A stretch of 64,000 bases of DNA from Bicyclus anynana (lineage: Eukaryota > Arthropoda > Insecta > Lepidoptera > Nymphalidae). The translations under genes and the position numbers were made by a program. How positions within the stretch are numbered: the first letter of the stretch is position 1; every line of letters starts with the position of its first letter. Below are positions 31,001 through 42,200 of this stretch, in pieces. The DNA lies in assembly GCF_947172395.1 (NCBI RefSeq), contig NC_069085.1, positions 4,558,112-4,622,111 of the forward strand. The letters run 5' to 3'. The notes beneath the pieces are model-generated. The model saw only the letters and a list, made by a program, of their open reading frames with translations, was not told the origin of the DNA and searched no databases.

Positions 31001-34000
31001 TCGCTACATAAGTAATTATCAATCTCCGTTTCATTGTTGTAAGTTTCGTCACTATCGTTTGGCGTAAATATTTTTTCCAAGTATTTGGCGAACACCTCCG
31101 CTTTGTGCAAGTCTGTTTTTGCCCAGATATTTCCATCTACTTTTAGGGGATGTGATTGAGTCTGCGCACATGTACTCGACTTTGTAGCCTTCCATAGTGA
31201 GTACTCTTTATTACCCGTCGGTGACATATACTCTAGCTTGTTCTGAAGTGTTTCATTTTCAATGTCTTTAAGATAAGTTTTTAAGTCGAATATTGCTTTA
31301 TGAAGTCTAGTTCTATCTTCTGGTCTTCTCTGAGTTTGCCATTTTCTTCTTAGACGCCTTTTTTCGAGTACTTTATTCTTTATTGTCATTGGTACATTTT
31401 GGAGTGCTGTTTTCTTAGTTATTAGCTCTGGAGTACTCAGCCAGCATGCCTTCTGCACTAATTTTGTGAAGTTAATTGTTGCCATTTCAATCTCATCCTC
31501 TGTCTTTAGGCGTATGTTTAGGTAAAGGTGATCATTAACATATTCACTAAAAGCAGACCAGTCAGTTTTTTTATTGAAGAGATGTTGTTTAGGAGTTCTT
31601 TCAATTATTGTCGTACTGACAGTAGCAATAATAGGTGAGTGGTCATCTGATGTGTCATAGCAGCTTTCTACATTCAAGAAGTGTTCTGTAAATCCTTTGT
31701 AGATGAAGAAATCTAGAAGATCTGGTTTTCTATTGGGATCTGCAGGAAAGTAGGTGGGTTCTCCTGTGCTAAGTGCTTTAGCATTGTTTCTGTCCATTGA
31801 TTTCTTTAGTTCTCTACCCCTTGTCAGAGTGAGCCTGGAAGCCCAGCATTGGTTTTTTGCGTTCCAATCCCCTCCCGCTATGAATCTTGGGCCCAAGGAT
31901 TTAATGTAGGTTGTGAAATTTGTTTCGAGTATCTTATGCTTTGGGGGACAGTACACAGCACTTATATTAAAAGTACCAACTTTGTCATGTACACATATAG
32001 TAGTCGCTTGTAAGTAATCCATTTGAAATGACGGTGCAACATTGTGCTTGATGTTCTTTTTGACGAGAATAGCAGTTCCTCCGTGGCTTGTGCCGTCAGG
32101 ATGGTTTGTTGTGTACACGCAGAAGTTTTGTAGCGAAAAGTTTGTATTTTCTGTGAGATGTGTTTCACTTATGAGCATGACATCAATTTTATTTATATTT
32201 ATTATCGTTGATAATTCTAGTTTGCGCCCTAAAAGGCCATTTATGTTCCATGCTGCTATTCGGAGAGCCATTAATTGGCTAGTTTGTTAATGACTGTGGT
32301 TAACAAGCCCATAAGAGTGCTCATTTGTTGGATGAGTATATCTAGCTTTTCAGCTTGTTTTGTGAGTAGATGTTCTAGTTTGTCTAGATTAGTGACATCT
32401 TTGTTGGCAGTAGCTTGTGCATATGTTCTTGTTATACCTTTTGGTTGTGTTCTATGATTTTTGTTATTGTAAGTATTGTCTGTATCACGGTTAGTGTATT
32501 TTTGGCTTCCTATATCTAGTTCTTCCTTGGTATTTTCTGTTCCTGGATGTGATTCCTTAGGTGTGTATGTTTTATTGTAAATCTTGCTAGTCTTATTCTT
32601 ATTGAATTTACGGTTTTGAATTTCCAGATAGACGTTACAGCCTTTGTAGTTAGCTGGATGATCACCGAGACAGAGAGCACATTTGGCAGGGGTATTACGA
32701 TCCTTTTTACTGCATTCAGTGGTCTTATGTGCACCAGCGCACTTGACGCACCTGTACGGCCTCATGCAGTTGTTTTGGGTGTGACCATATTGTTGACAAC
32801 GTTTACATTGAGGTATAACCTTTTTGCGTTTAGGGTCTTCTATTAATACAATCGTGTTGTAGATTTGCTTGATTTCCTTGGCAGCTTTATTGTTTGGTCC
32901 AGGCTCCAAGTTGACAAAAAATGTAGAAAGTGGAATTTTTTCTGGTCCATATTTGGCATTAATAATTTCACCCTTGACTTTGTTGCCAGTTTTTTCTATA
33001 GCATCCCTTATGTATTCTTGGGGAGTTGTATGATGTAGATTTTTTATTATTATTCTATATGGTCTGTCACCTTTTGGAGTAAATGTATGACCAATAAGGT
33101 TATGTTCTCTGACTATCTGCATCACTTTTTTGTAGACATCATTGTTATTACAGGTAATTCTCATTTGTGTTTTACTTACTATTTTGTATGAGAAATCAGA
33201 TTTTTCCACAACTGTCTCTATTAGGTCAGTAAGCTTAGTTACATCCTGAATTCCATATAGAACTACTGGTGGCGGTCGGTTTATTTTTATGGCAGTTTCC
33301 TGTTCTTTATCATCTATATTTAGGCCTGCAAATTTGTTGTAGACAGGTACTGCATTTGACTGTGGTGGGGTGGTACTTACTCTCTTCCTTTTATTTTGAC
33401 GAATTTCAGGCACTGATTGCCATTTATTCTCAGTCAAATTGTTTGTGGCAGTCTGAGTTTCTGTACAATTATCCTCAGATTCTGTTTTGTCGGTTGGCGT
33501 TGAGTCTCTATTCCGGTTTTTGTGAAAGAAGCTGTGATGAAAAACTTGCTGTGTCAGTTTCCTTGAAATTTGTTCCTTATTAGGGCGATTTTGCTGTATG
33601 TCCTGTGATGTCTGCTTCTCCGTTGATGGTGGGGTCCTCTGTAATCCTTTTCTTCTGAACGGGTCTTCTTTTTCTTCTTCATATTCTTCATTCTTCTTAT
33701 CTTTCTGACTCCTGTCATCTGTTGGTGATTTGGGTGTGCGGAATTTGCCCCCCCCAGAATACGCACTCGAGAGGCACTCTAAGAAGAAGAAGTACCACAC
33801 ACCTTTATCTATCCTTGCATTTTAAAATACGTAAAACTTAGCTACATCATAATTATAAAGATGCGTATAAGGGAATTTAAGATCTATTTGCAAAAGAAAT
33901 ATTTTTTACTCCGAAAATATTCATATTTAATTCAATTTCCTTAAATAATATAACCCTATAGTTATGGAAAATACTCCCGAGCACCCGGTATACTGAATTA

Positions 34001-37000
34001 AATGTAATTATTATGTTACTCATATATATTTTAGTAGATTGTGTTTTTATTTTACAGGGCTCATCCAGCCAGACCAATGTGATTGTCCACAAGATTTACA
34101 GTCTTGGTTAAAGCAATACCAATGTCCATTGAGCTATACACAAATTGTAAATGATCTCAAGCCATTTCAACATGTCGATATGAAAGATCAAGTAGCTAAA
34201 ATTATTGACAAGTATCACAATCCTCAGAGCACAAGTTTTTGCCACTATGTTATTAAAGATAACCAGATATATAGAGATTGTTATGGCAAACATATAGGGT
34301 TCAATATGTTTGCTGATAATGTTTTGTTATCTTTGACCAGGAAGGTTGTTATGCCAGATATGGAGTTGGTGATAAATCTGGGCGACTGGCCCCTGTTGTC
34401 CAAGGGGACTGAACCGTTGCCTATATTTTCTTGGTGTGGCAGTACTGAAACAATTGATATTGTCATGCCTACATATGATATAACTGAATCTACATTGGAA
34501 AACATGGGAAGGTAACTGATCAACTTCAAAAAAGTAGTTAATCCAGTTTAAAATTATTATTTTAATTTTATAAGAATTAAATAATGAAGGAGATTTTAGG
34601 CATTCTCATCAATGGGACTTGCATCATCATCATCATCATCATCATCAGTTTATCCAATCTTCACGTATTCAGTTATCTAAAAATAGAACCGCTCTGCTAG
34701 GGGGGGGGGGGGACAGCAGGCCGGTCGGTTATTTAAGCTCCATGCCTCCATAGCTATGCGATAGAAGCGGAGCGGGATATGGGCTGAAAACCGTTTCGTT
34801 TCGGTTGAAAACCGGCCGAAACTACAGCCGAAACCGAAACTGAAGCTACAGCAGAAATTCGGTTTCGGCCGTAAAACTGGTTTGGTCGGAAAGTATCAAT
34901 TAGTAATAATCCCCCCGATACATTCCTGGCTACGCCCATGGAACACAAACTACAACCACTGAATGCAGCGACTCCCTACAACGTACACTATCTTCAAAAA
35001 AATATAAATGTAGTAAACATAGAAGACAATACATTCTTCTTATTTAAAAATGTTTATTTCAGAGTGACTTTAGATACATTATCAGTACAAGGTAACATCG
35101 ATCGCAAGTGGGAGACGAAAGAGCCTCGTGCGTTTTGGCGCGGGCGCGACTCCCGCGCGGAGAGACTCAAGCTTATAGACATAGCTCGTGCTCATCCTGA
35201 GCTCATTAACGCTTCTCTGACTAACTTTTTCTTTTTCCGCGAAAAAGAGGCTCAGTACGGACCAAAGTTACCACACGTATCCTTTTTTAAATTCTTTGAT
35301 GTAAGTGTGATGTTTTACAAAAACTTATAATTATAATAGCATGCAAACTGCATGGCGTATCGGAACATCGTGAGTTAAGCTGTGCAATACAAGGTTTTAG
35401 ATGTCAACGGTAAGATAAGGGCGCGGCGACACCCGCAGTCTCCTCACGCGGCTTGATACCTGCGCCTATCGACAACTGCAGCTGATTTCCGACACGTCAT
35501 AGGTTGCATGCTACTATAAAACTTCATTTACATGTACATATCAATATTAAGTTTTCTTTTGTACACCACAAGTAAATAGAAAATTTCATTTACAATGTAA
35601 ATTAGCAAATAACAATAATTAAGAGTGAGTTAGGTACTAGATTTAACTGTACTTAGTTACATAACCTGAACATAGAGCTTTTTTGTAAGTTGGTCAAAAG
35701 ATCTGACTGAATTTGTTATGTGGTCTTCTGGGCTCATACCTTTAATTTATAACCAGCCCCCCTACTAGCCAAGCGGCACGTCGATTTTCCTTCTACGATC
35801 GCTAACGCTTCGAAAACTAGAAAAATGTATGGGAATGACATTTGCTATCGACAGGACACGTGATCAAGATCTGTCTTTCCCATACCTTTTTCTAGTTTTC
35901 GAAACGTTAGCGATCGTAGAAAGAGAATCGTCGTGCCACTTGGCTAGAGGGACAGTACTTTACTCGTACTTTGTGAAAAATCAAAAACAATAGTAAGTAA
36001 TAAAATAAAATTTGAGTTATAATTTTTATATAAAAATGTTTGCTTTCAGTATAAATATCAAATAAACATAGATGGAACAGTTGCAGCGTATAGACTGCCA
36101 TATCTCTTGGCTGGTGGAGGATTGGTCTTAAAACAGGAATCTCCATACTATGAACACTTCTACGGACAGTTGAAGCCATACGTACACTATGTACCAGTCA
36201 AAAGAGATCTTTCAGACTTGGTTGATCAATTGAATTGGGTGATAAAATATGATGAGAAGGCACATGATATTGCGAAAAATGCAAGAATATTCGCCAATGA
36301 GAATCTATTGCCACAGCATATTATCTGTTACCATGCTGTGTTGTTTAATGTAAGTTGTGATAACTGTAACTTTTTTAAAATTGAAAACACGATGCATGGG
36401 CGTAGCGAGTTACGCCCCCCCCCCCCTCCCCCCCCCCCGGTTACTTGAGCTCTATAGTTATTAATATATATACTCAATTTAACTATCTATTGATACTCAA
36501 TTTAGCTCCCCCCCCCCCCCTCCAAGATACAATCCTGGCTATGCTACAGAACATTTTAAAGGCACGTTTGAGTATAGAGGAGTGTTAGCTAAGTAAAAAT
36601 ATGCCTCTTGGCCTATAAATACCACTGGATAGAGGCAGCTCGCGGCCGCTGTGTTTGGAAGTCTATGTAAGAGACCAATGTCCAGCTGTGATAATGATGA
36701 TGATGATTAGTGTTGAGCAACAATTTTTTGGATGACACAGACTTCCTCTATTAAAAAAAATCTGCATTTCTGATGCTATGACACAAAACACGCGTATCTG
36801 AGCGTCAGGTGCATTCGTACTAGGTATAATGTAATGTCGTCGAATCATACAAACATCGACGTGTTCCCGCCGCATCTCTCTCGTACCCCTCTGTTGTCTT
36901 ACCCCGCACCCCTGGACCCTGCGAGAACTCTTCTAAGCGATTTGATAATATTTTTTCTTAATTTCAGGAATGGAGTAAAAGAATTAGTGGTGAAATAACC

Positions 37001-37087
37001 GTTAAAGAAGGCATGACGCACGTGCCACAAACTAAATTCGCGTGCCACTGTGCCAACAAAGAAAACACTAGTCATGAGGAGTTGTAA
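28032..37087 (+). CDS. POGLUT2/3: ER protein O-glucosyltransferase 2/3 (KDELC family)
   Basis: Six exons: 28032-28189, 28591-28799, 34058-34511, 35063-35300, 36050-36349, 36968-37087; phases join to 492 aa (human about 502-507). Residues 1-20 form a signal peptide (LLKFTFLLILFHKCLC). A filamin-type Ig domain follows (about 22-125; ETKVFGPGLQP ... ENSPFKFKG) and then the CAP10 glucosyltransferase domain. CAP10 motifs include INLGDWP, PIFSWCGS, RAFWRGRDSRAERL, DGTVAAYRLPYLLAGGGLVL and HYVPVKRDLSDL. The family adds O-glucose to EGF repeats of Notch and fibrillins in the ER lumen. The C-terminus HEEL is a KDEL-like retrieval signal. Intron 2 is 5.3 kb because it carries nested LINEs. I cannot separate POGLUT2 from POGLUT3. 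Confidence 0.93.
28800..29217 (+). other. POGLUT intron 2, left part
   Basis: AT-rich sequence without clear features up to the older LINE fragment. The intron continues to 34057; its central 4.3 kb is the jockey-type insertion, and 33781-34057 is plain AT-rich DNA. Confidence 0.5.
29218..29440 (+). mobile_element. C-terminal fragment of an older non-LTR retrotransposon
   Basis: The plus-strand frame encodes ISYLGHILQHERYHLLQ, then GKIAGKRGVGRRKKSWLRN and ends KLTADLQ at a stop (29436-29438). This is the C-terminal tail typical of insect LINE polymerases. Its 3' end GAGAGGCACTCT followed by (AAG)n is split by the jockey insertion and resumes at 33769-33795. An inverted relative lies at 56590-56690. 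Confidence 0.75.
29590..32271 (-). CDS. Jockey-type ORF2: endonuclease and reverse transcriptase
   Basis: 893 aa without stop or frameshift. The N-terminal AP endonuclease opens ALRIAAWNINGLLGRK and has ISETHL, GGDWNAKN and SDDHSPI. The reverse transcriptase follows with APGFDLITAEVLKNLP, SSYRPISLLPLLSKLFEKLL, AFDRVWHKGLLYK, GVPQGSVLGPVLYTLY and the catalytic YADDTAAL. The C-terminus (WTYGLELWG) is typical of the jockey clade. The start ATG overlaps the ORF1 stop as TAATG, the arrangement that allows translation by termination and re-initiation in some insect LINEs such as SART1. It is probably capable of making enzyme if transcribed, but the copy is 5'-truncated and lies antisense in a host intron. 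Confidence 0.9.
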   Translation of the reverse strand: MALRIAAWNINGLLGRKLELSTIININKIDVMLISETHLTENTNFSLQNFCVYTTNHPDGTSHGGTAILVKKNIKHNVAPSFQMDYLQATTICVHDKVGTFNISAVYCPPKHKILETNFTTYIKSLGPRFIAGGDWNAKNQCWASRLTLTRGRELKKSMDRNNAKALSTGEPTYFPADPNRKPDLLDFFIYKGFTEHFLNVESCYDTSDDHSPIIATVSTTIIERTPKQHLFNKKTDWSAFSEYVNDHLYLNIRLKTEDEIEMATINFTKLVQKACWLSTPELITKKTALQNVPMTIKNKVLEKRRLRRKWQTQRRPEDRTRLHKAIFDLKTYLKDIENETLQNKLEYMSPTGNKEYSLWKATKSSTCAQTQSHPLKVDGNIWAKTDLHKAEVFAKYLEKIFTPNDSDETYNNETEIDNYLCSDLQLSPPVKSFTTAEVLRAIKHLENRKAPGFDLITAEVLKNLPKKAIVFLTTLFNGILRLSYYPQIWKISQIIMIPKPGKDHFLVSSYRPISLLPLLSKLFEKLLLQRLKTHISKEALIPDHQFGFREGHSTVEQVHRVVNKIRQSLEKKEYCSAAFLDVQQAFDRVWHKGLLYKIKKDFPHNIYTLLKSYLEDRIFQVVEGEDSSKFYEIKAGVPQGSVLGPVLYTLYTADLPDTPGILTATYADDTAALSSNTNPKVASQKLQNHLNDIDQWMRIWRVKASASKSTHVTFTLRPENCPEIKLGKETLPQSNEAKYLGFHLDRRQTWQAHIKKKREELRIRTTSLMWLLGRHSRLSLNNKLLVYKSVLKPIWTYGLELWGTASHSNIEILQRYQNLVFRTILNAPWFTKTADMHEYLEMPTVKEEIRKYAIKHKSRLQEHTNSLAKLLITPGKTKRLKRSTVDELCGGQ
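32271..33768 (-). CDS. Jockey-type ORF1 (Gag-like), N-terminus missing
   Basis: The frame is open for about 499 residues within the element but lacks a Met near its start, so the true N-terminus was lost by 5' truncation. The first half is charged and low in complexity. The second half carries an RNA-binding fold and three Cys-rich knuckles (CKRCQQYGHTQNNC, CVKCAGAHKTTEC, CALCLGDHPANYKGC), the classical jockey ORF1 array. It ends TAA overlapping the ORF2 ATG by one base. Confidence 0.88.
34512..35062 (+). other. POGLUT intron 3
   Basis: Contains an (ATC)n microsatellite (34623-34645), a run of 14 G (about 34700-34713), and a stretch rich in CGAAAC/GGTTTCGG words (34790-34880) that can self-pair. 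These are TE-like remnants; no coding potential. Confidence 0.5.
35765..35947. mobile_element. 183 bp fold-back MITE
   Basis: CTAGCCAAG...CTTGGCTAG with inverted arms of about 70 bp that include CTACGATCGCTAACG and CGAAAACTAGAAAAA, and a GACAGGACACGTGATCAAGA centre. A second copy lies at 57976-58163. It is intronic in POGLUT, within 35301-36049. Confidence 0.75.
36350..36967 (+). other. POGLUT intron 5 with poly-C tracts
   Basis: Two C-rich homopolymer blocks (36413-36439 and about 36508-36522) sit in repeat remnants reading CAATTTAGCTCC and CAATCCTGGCTATG. No gene signal. Confidence 0.5.
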
Positions 37088-37973
37088 CTAAAAAAATGTA
37101 TGAAACCACAATCGTCATTATCATCATCAACCCATATTCGGCTCACTGCTGAGCTCGAGTCTCCTCTCTGAGAGGAGTTAGGCCAGTAGTCCGCCACGCT
37201 GACTGTGGATTGGCAGAAACCTTGCACATAAAAGATGCCTGACTCAATACTGAGAGGTCATTGGTATGATGGATCAATGTTGTACCACTCCTAACAGTAT
37301 TTTCTACTAATTGGAGGGGAATTGGAATATTGAGAAAAAACCTTAACATTCTCATAAAAGTAATTAAAAGTTTTTCATGTTATTGGTTAATATATTTATG
37401 TATTTTTTATTAATTAAATAATGGAGGCTTAAATTACCATGCTTGGCACCGCCTTCAAACTGTTCAGTAGGCATCACACAAGTTTATTTTCTATTTTTAG
37501 TTTAGTGAGTGGTTTTTAATAATTTTTCATGTGTTCAATATTTTTAGATATAAGGATATTAATTAATACTTTAAGGGAACAATTAGCTATGATAATAATG
37601 AATCTAATACATACATAAAACTATTTTTATTAGGAAATGGAAAAAAAAAAACACTTATTGTTTTATATTTTTTATTTACACAATATTATCTCATTTACAT
37701 AAATACTATTTTACGTTATTTAAAAATAATTTACAAATAAATAATAATTATACAATATGTTTACAGTTTTATTATTTCTAATTAGTATTAATAGCTTCTA
37801 AACATAAATCTATTAACTAGGAATGCCTTTTGTAGAAAGGTTTGTGTGCGTCATAATTATGACTTATATAACACAAAAACTAACGAAAATAGGTCTGTCT
37901 CATTTGTTAGGATTCATCAACTAAATAATTATTTAATTCATCATCATCATCATCATCATATCAGCCATATTTG

Positions 37974-38390
37974 TCAGCATATTTGTAGGGACTTCCAAAC
38001 ATCACGATACTGAGCCGCCTGCATCCAGCGAATCCCTGCGACTCGCTTGATGTCGTCAGTCCACCTGGTGGGGGGTCGGCCAACACTGCGCTTACTAGTG
38101 CGGGGTCGCCATTCCAGCACTTTGGGACCCCAACGTCCATCGGCTCTTCGAACTATGTGCCCCGCCCATTGCCACTTCAGCTTCGCAACTCGTTGAGCTA
38201 TGTCGGTGACTTTGGTTCTTCTGCGGATCTCTTCATTTCTGATTCGATCACGCAGAGATACTCCTAACATAGCTCGTTCCATCGCCCGCTGTGTGACTCT
38301 GAGCCTTCTTATGAGGCCCATAGTTAGCGACCAAGTCTCGGAACCATAGGTCATCACTGGCAACACGCACTGTTCGAAGACTTTCGTCTT
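37974..38390 (-). mobile_element. RTE-like LINE 3' fragment
   Basis: The minus strand encodes VMTYGSETWSLT, ERAMLGVSLRDRIRNEEIR, KWQWAGHIVRRADGRWGPK and KRSVGRPPTRWTDDIKRVAG, a characteristic C-terminus of RTE-type polymerases common in moth genomes. It ends in an (ATGATG)n tail (37938-37960). Related, more decayed copies lie at 55040-55490 and 56270-56360 on the plus strand. Confidence 0.8.
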
Positions 38391-38526
38391 CTATTATTTA
38401 ATTAGTCATTTACAATTACAAGATTAGATTTATAGTATATTACAAATAGAGCTACTATATTATGCTAAAATACTTTTTCATTTCATCATCATTCTCATTT
38501 AATGTTTGCATAGTTTACATACTAAA

Positions 38527-38692
38527 GGCCGTTTTCAATAACCTATTTATCTGTCATTTCTATTTTCAGTTCATATCTACTTTTCAATAACTTACTGACA
38601 GATAGTTTGACTATGTAAAGATAGTTTTACTGTTACTGATAATCGAGGATAGCTATCTATTCGTAATCTTGAGTAGGTTATTGAAAACGGCC
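38527..38692. mobile_element. 166 bp MITE
   Basis: Near-perfect terminal inverted repeats GGCCGTTTTCAATAACCTA and TAGGTTATTGAAAACGGCC, AT-rich interior, no ORF. Target duplication is not clear. Confidence 0.7.
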
Positions 38693-39283
38693 GTTAATAG
38701 TAGAGTTTGGCTAATGATAGTAGACTGAAATCGCTCAGCAAATAAATTATGTTTGTTATAAAAACGCATGTGTGAAAAGTAAGTTGCAAATATCAAAGGT
38801 ATGCCAATATTTGCACTAACATTTTGGGAATTCCCTTCGATTATATAGTGAAGTATACAAACTATTTAGTTTAAAAGTAAAACTAGTCGATTTTTTTTTA
38901 ACAGAGCTCGACCATGAATGATTTACTACGGCCATGCTTCTTTTTCAATCCAATCAGCATTGTTGTGCTTCAGTCTGAAGGACACCTACGCCTCGAGTTG
39001 ATTAACAGAGCAGCAAGTGTTAATCTGTCTATAAGTGATGGTTTCCACTTACAATGAAGTGTGTCATCCACTTTTACAGATGACGATGAGTAAAACTAAT
39101 GCGTTACGACATTTTGCATGAAGACAAAAAGACATGTCGGCGGATCGAAAATATCGCTCTCTTGTCGCATCGCAACGAAATTTAAGACTGCTAGTGCGTT
39201 TGCGCTCCACGATTGCACATACAGTTGAGACAGTGTAGGTGGTGTAGGTGGTGGAGGTGGTGTAGGTGGTGTCGCCGGGCTCG

Positions 39284-42200
39284 TTACCGGTACATGGCGA
39301 GGTCGGGGCTGCGGTAGAAGCACATGTAGGCGTCGGCCAGCAGACGCTTGGCGGGCGCCGGCAGCTGGCGGTCGAGCGGCGCCGCGGCGTGCAGCGCGCG
39401 CCCGCCCTCCTCGCTCAGCCACGCGCCCAGCTCCGCGATCTCCACGATCTCCGGGATGTTGTACCCGTTGCGCTCTCCTGCAATGATCATCATCATTAAG
39501 AGTCTCAGACCAATTATTGTATAGGACCTGCCTCGCTAGACGTTACTTTTCTGTCAAAGTCAACGATGATCAACGATCTAATGCGATTATAAAAACTGTC
39601 TCTATATAATCGATGTTAAATAGTTGTTATCGTGTTCGTCGGTTAAAGAGCTTCGTAAAAATACCTTTTTGTGTAATTGGTTGTTTAAAAAATGGGCAAA
39701 AACTTCTAGTTTAGTATAAGATATATACCAAATCTAAGCTCGTTTTCTTCAGAAAATGACAGACAATTTTGTTGACTATGAGTGCGATACAGGTCCTTCT
39801 ATAATTGGTCTGAGTTAAGAGCCCCCGCTCACTTACAACTTTTAGTTGGCCAATAGTTCGACGACTTTTTAATTGTGCGTATTATAGTTGTAGCGCTGTG
39901 ATAGCCCAGTGGATATGACCTCTGCCTCCGATTCCGGAGGGTGTGGGTTCGAATCCGGCCCGGGGCATGCACCTCCAACTTTTCAGTTGTGTGCATTTTA
40001 AGAACTTAACATCGTGAGGAAACCTGCATACCAGAGAATTATCTTAATTCTCTGTGTGTGTGAAGTCTGCCAATCCGCATTAGGCCAGCGTGGTGGACTA
40101 TTGGCCTAACCCCTCTCATTCTGGGAGGAGACTCGATTATAGTTGGACGATTTAGTTGAACAGATGTCCGGGCTGCCATACCTACAACGCTATACCTGTT
40201 CTATACTCGGCCAACTAAAAGTTGTAAGTGAACGGGGACTATAACAACCCATATCGTCCCTCCGCTCCAAGGTTACTCTCAACAAGATCTGCATCCGTCC
40301 AATAATGACCTACGCTAGTGTAGTGTTTGTCCACCGCCCAAAGGCCACTCTGATAACCGCTTCAGGTCCTTCAGAACCGATTCATGCGTCATGACACTGG
40401 CGCACCGTGGTTTGTGAATTTAGACCTAGATCTAGGAATTAGATATGGAGAAGCAACGCAATTAAATTTACCAATACTGTCTAGCAAGGCAGGTCCTGTT
40501 ATTAATAGTCGAAGTAAAAGCCTCGTTTGATTACATTTTTCGTAACGCTTATAAGTCAAGTGTGCGTAAAGAAGTTTTACTGCAATAGATGAAGGAAGGA
40601 ACTTACCCTTCCTGTCGGCCATGGAGTCGAAGAAGCACCAGGGCGCGTCGTGCGGGGCGCCGGTCTTCACGAAGGCGACGTAGTGGCTGGTCTCGATGCA
40701 CAGCACGGCGAACAGCTCCATGTACACGCGCGGCGCGGGGCTCGTCTCCAGCAGCGGCGCGTACTCCTCGCACACTGACAGCGGCGTCGCCTGTACACAA
40801 CACCATTTTTTTATTTATATGCAAAACTCAGACGAATTACGTTAGGACCTGCCTCGCTAGACATTACCCCTCTGTCAAAAGTATATAATCTAAAATCACA
40901 TGTTTATACAAATATTTCAAAATAGTCTATTCTTTTGACGGTAAAGCAAAACATCTATCAAGTAATTGAATAATTATACTGTGGTTAGTCTAAACAATGT
41001 GTTTGTTAGACTTGAAAAATTATATGCGTGTGTATTGCAAATCAAATTTATAGTTGTGTTTACAGACGAATTTAGGAGACTAGACATTATCCTTCTGTCA
41101 AAAGTATATGATCACGTGTTTATAATTAGGGGTGTGTAGTGTAAGGACACAGTTATTGATGTTAAATATTGTCAATGTATGAGTTTATCTTGTCTCTGTC
41201 AAAAAACGATAGACAATTTTGTTGGTGAATTTGGGTGCGATGCATCTCCATACCTAATTACTCTATGGTGGAAAACAAACAGCTTCACATTTTACTTAAC
41301 TTTAACCTTATCTAGATATTGACAATAAACTAGTAAATTTTGCACAATAATATAGATGAAGTTGCTAGAAGCTACACTGTCTAAAATAGTTAGCAGCTAC
41401 TCAGTAATTTTATACTTTCTAAGGGTTATGTGCCTATAAAATTACCGCAAAAAGTGATCCCAATTTAGCTACACCGCTGCACACACAGCGCATACATGCC
41501 TAGCTTTGTCTTTAATTCCATTACATATTTATGTATACATAGTTTTTACAACACACAACTCAAAATTGTAGACGATATTTAGGTATTATTTTGTTTAAAT
41601 AACGTTCGTTGTTTGATAAGGGACTAAATGAAATTAAGACAATTATACACATTTGTTCGCCTCATTTTTGACGCGCTAGTGCCCTATCCTCAGACCAATT
41701 ATTGTATAGGACCTGCCTCGCTAGACGTTACTTTTCTGTCAAAGTATATGATCAACGATCTAATGCGATTATAAAAACTTTCTCTATAGTATCGATGTTA
41801 AATAGTTGTAATCGTGTTCGTCGGTTAAAGAGCTGCGTAAAAATACTTTTTTTGTGTAATTTAATTGTGTAAAAAACGGGCAAAAACTTCTAGTTTAGTT
41901 TATGATATATACCAAATCTAAGCTCGTTTTCTCCAGAAAATGACAGACAATTTTGTTCGTGACTATGAGTGCGATACAGGTCCTTCTATAATTGGTCTGA
42001 GGCCCTATCTCTAGTATAAAATATAATTGATTTGAATATAATTATCGAGCATACCTTGTGGTGCGGGCGCGTGGCGTGCGCCAGCCGCAGGCACGCGGCG
42101 CACAGCGCACCCGCGTCCAGCGCGCCGGCCGCCGCGCACGCGCCGCACTCCCAGCGGGCCAGCGCGCCGCACACCGTGCACTGCCGCGGCACTGCCGACA

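Larger units (their letters stand above)
29453..33768 (-). mobile_element. Jockey-type LINE insertion, 5'-truncated, with 12 bp target duplication
   Basis: The element runs on the minus strand from 33768 to a poly(A) tail (T-run 29453-29462). Target duplications GAGAGGCACTCT lie at 29441-29452 and 33769-33780. They fall within the 3' end of an older LINE, so this is a nested insertion inside a POGLUT intron. Both ORFs are uninterrupted, indicating a recent insertion. ORF1 has no start codon inside the element, so the 5' end is missing. Confidence 0.88.
37088..39283. other. POGLUT/CYLD convergent intergenic region
   Basis: 2.2 kb between convergent genes. It holds a SINE remnant (about 37125-37265, minus), a single arm of the fold-back element (37437-37520), an RTE-like LINE fragment (37974-38390) and a MITE (38527-38692). 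The rest is AT-rich. A short (GGTGGTGTA)n array lies at 39236-39272 just past the CYLD stop. Confidence 0.6.

Noticed and set aside
29453..33768. Complete autonomous LINE
   Set aside because: ORF1 has no start codon within the target duplications, so the copy is 5'-truncated despite intact ORF2.
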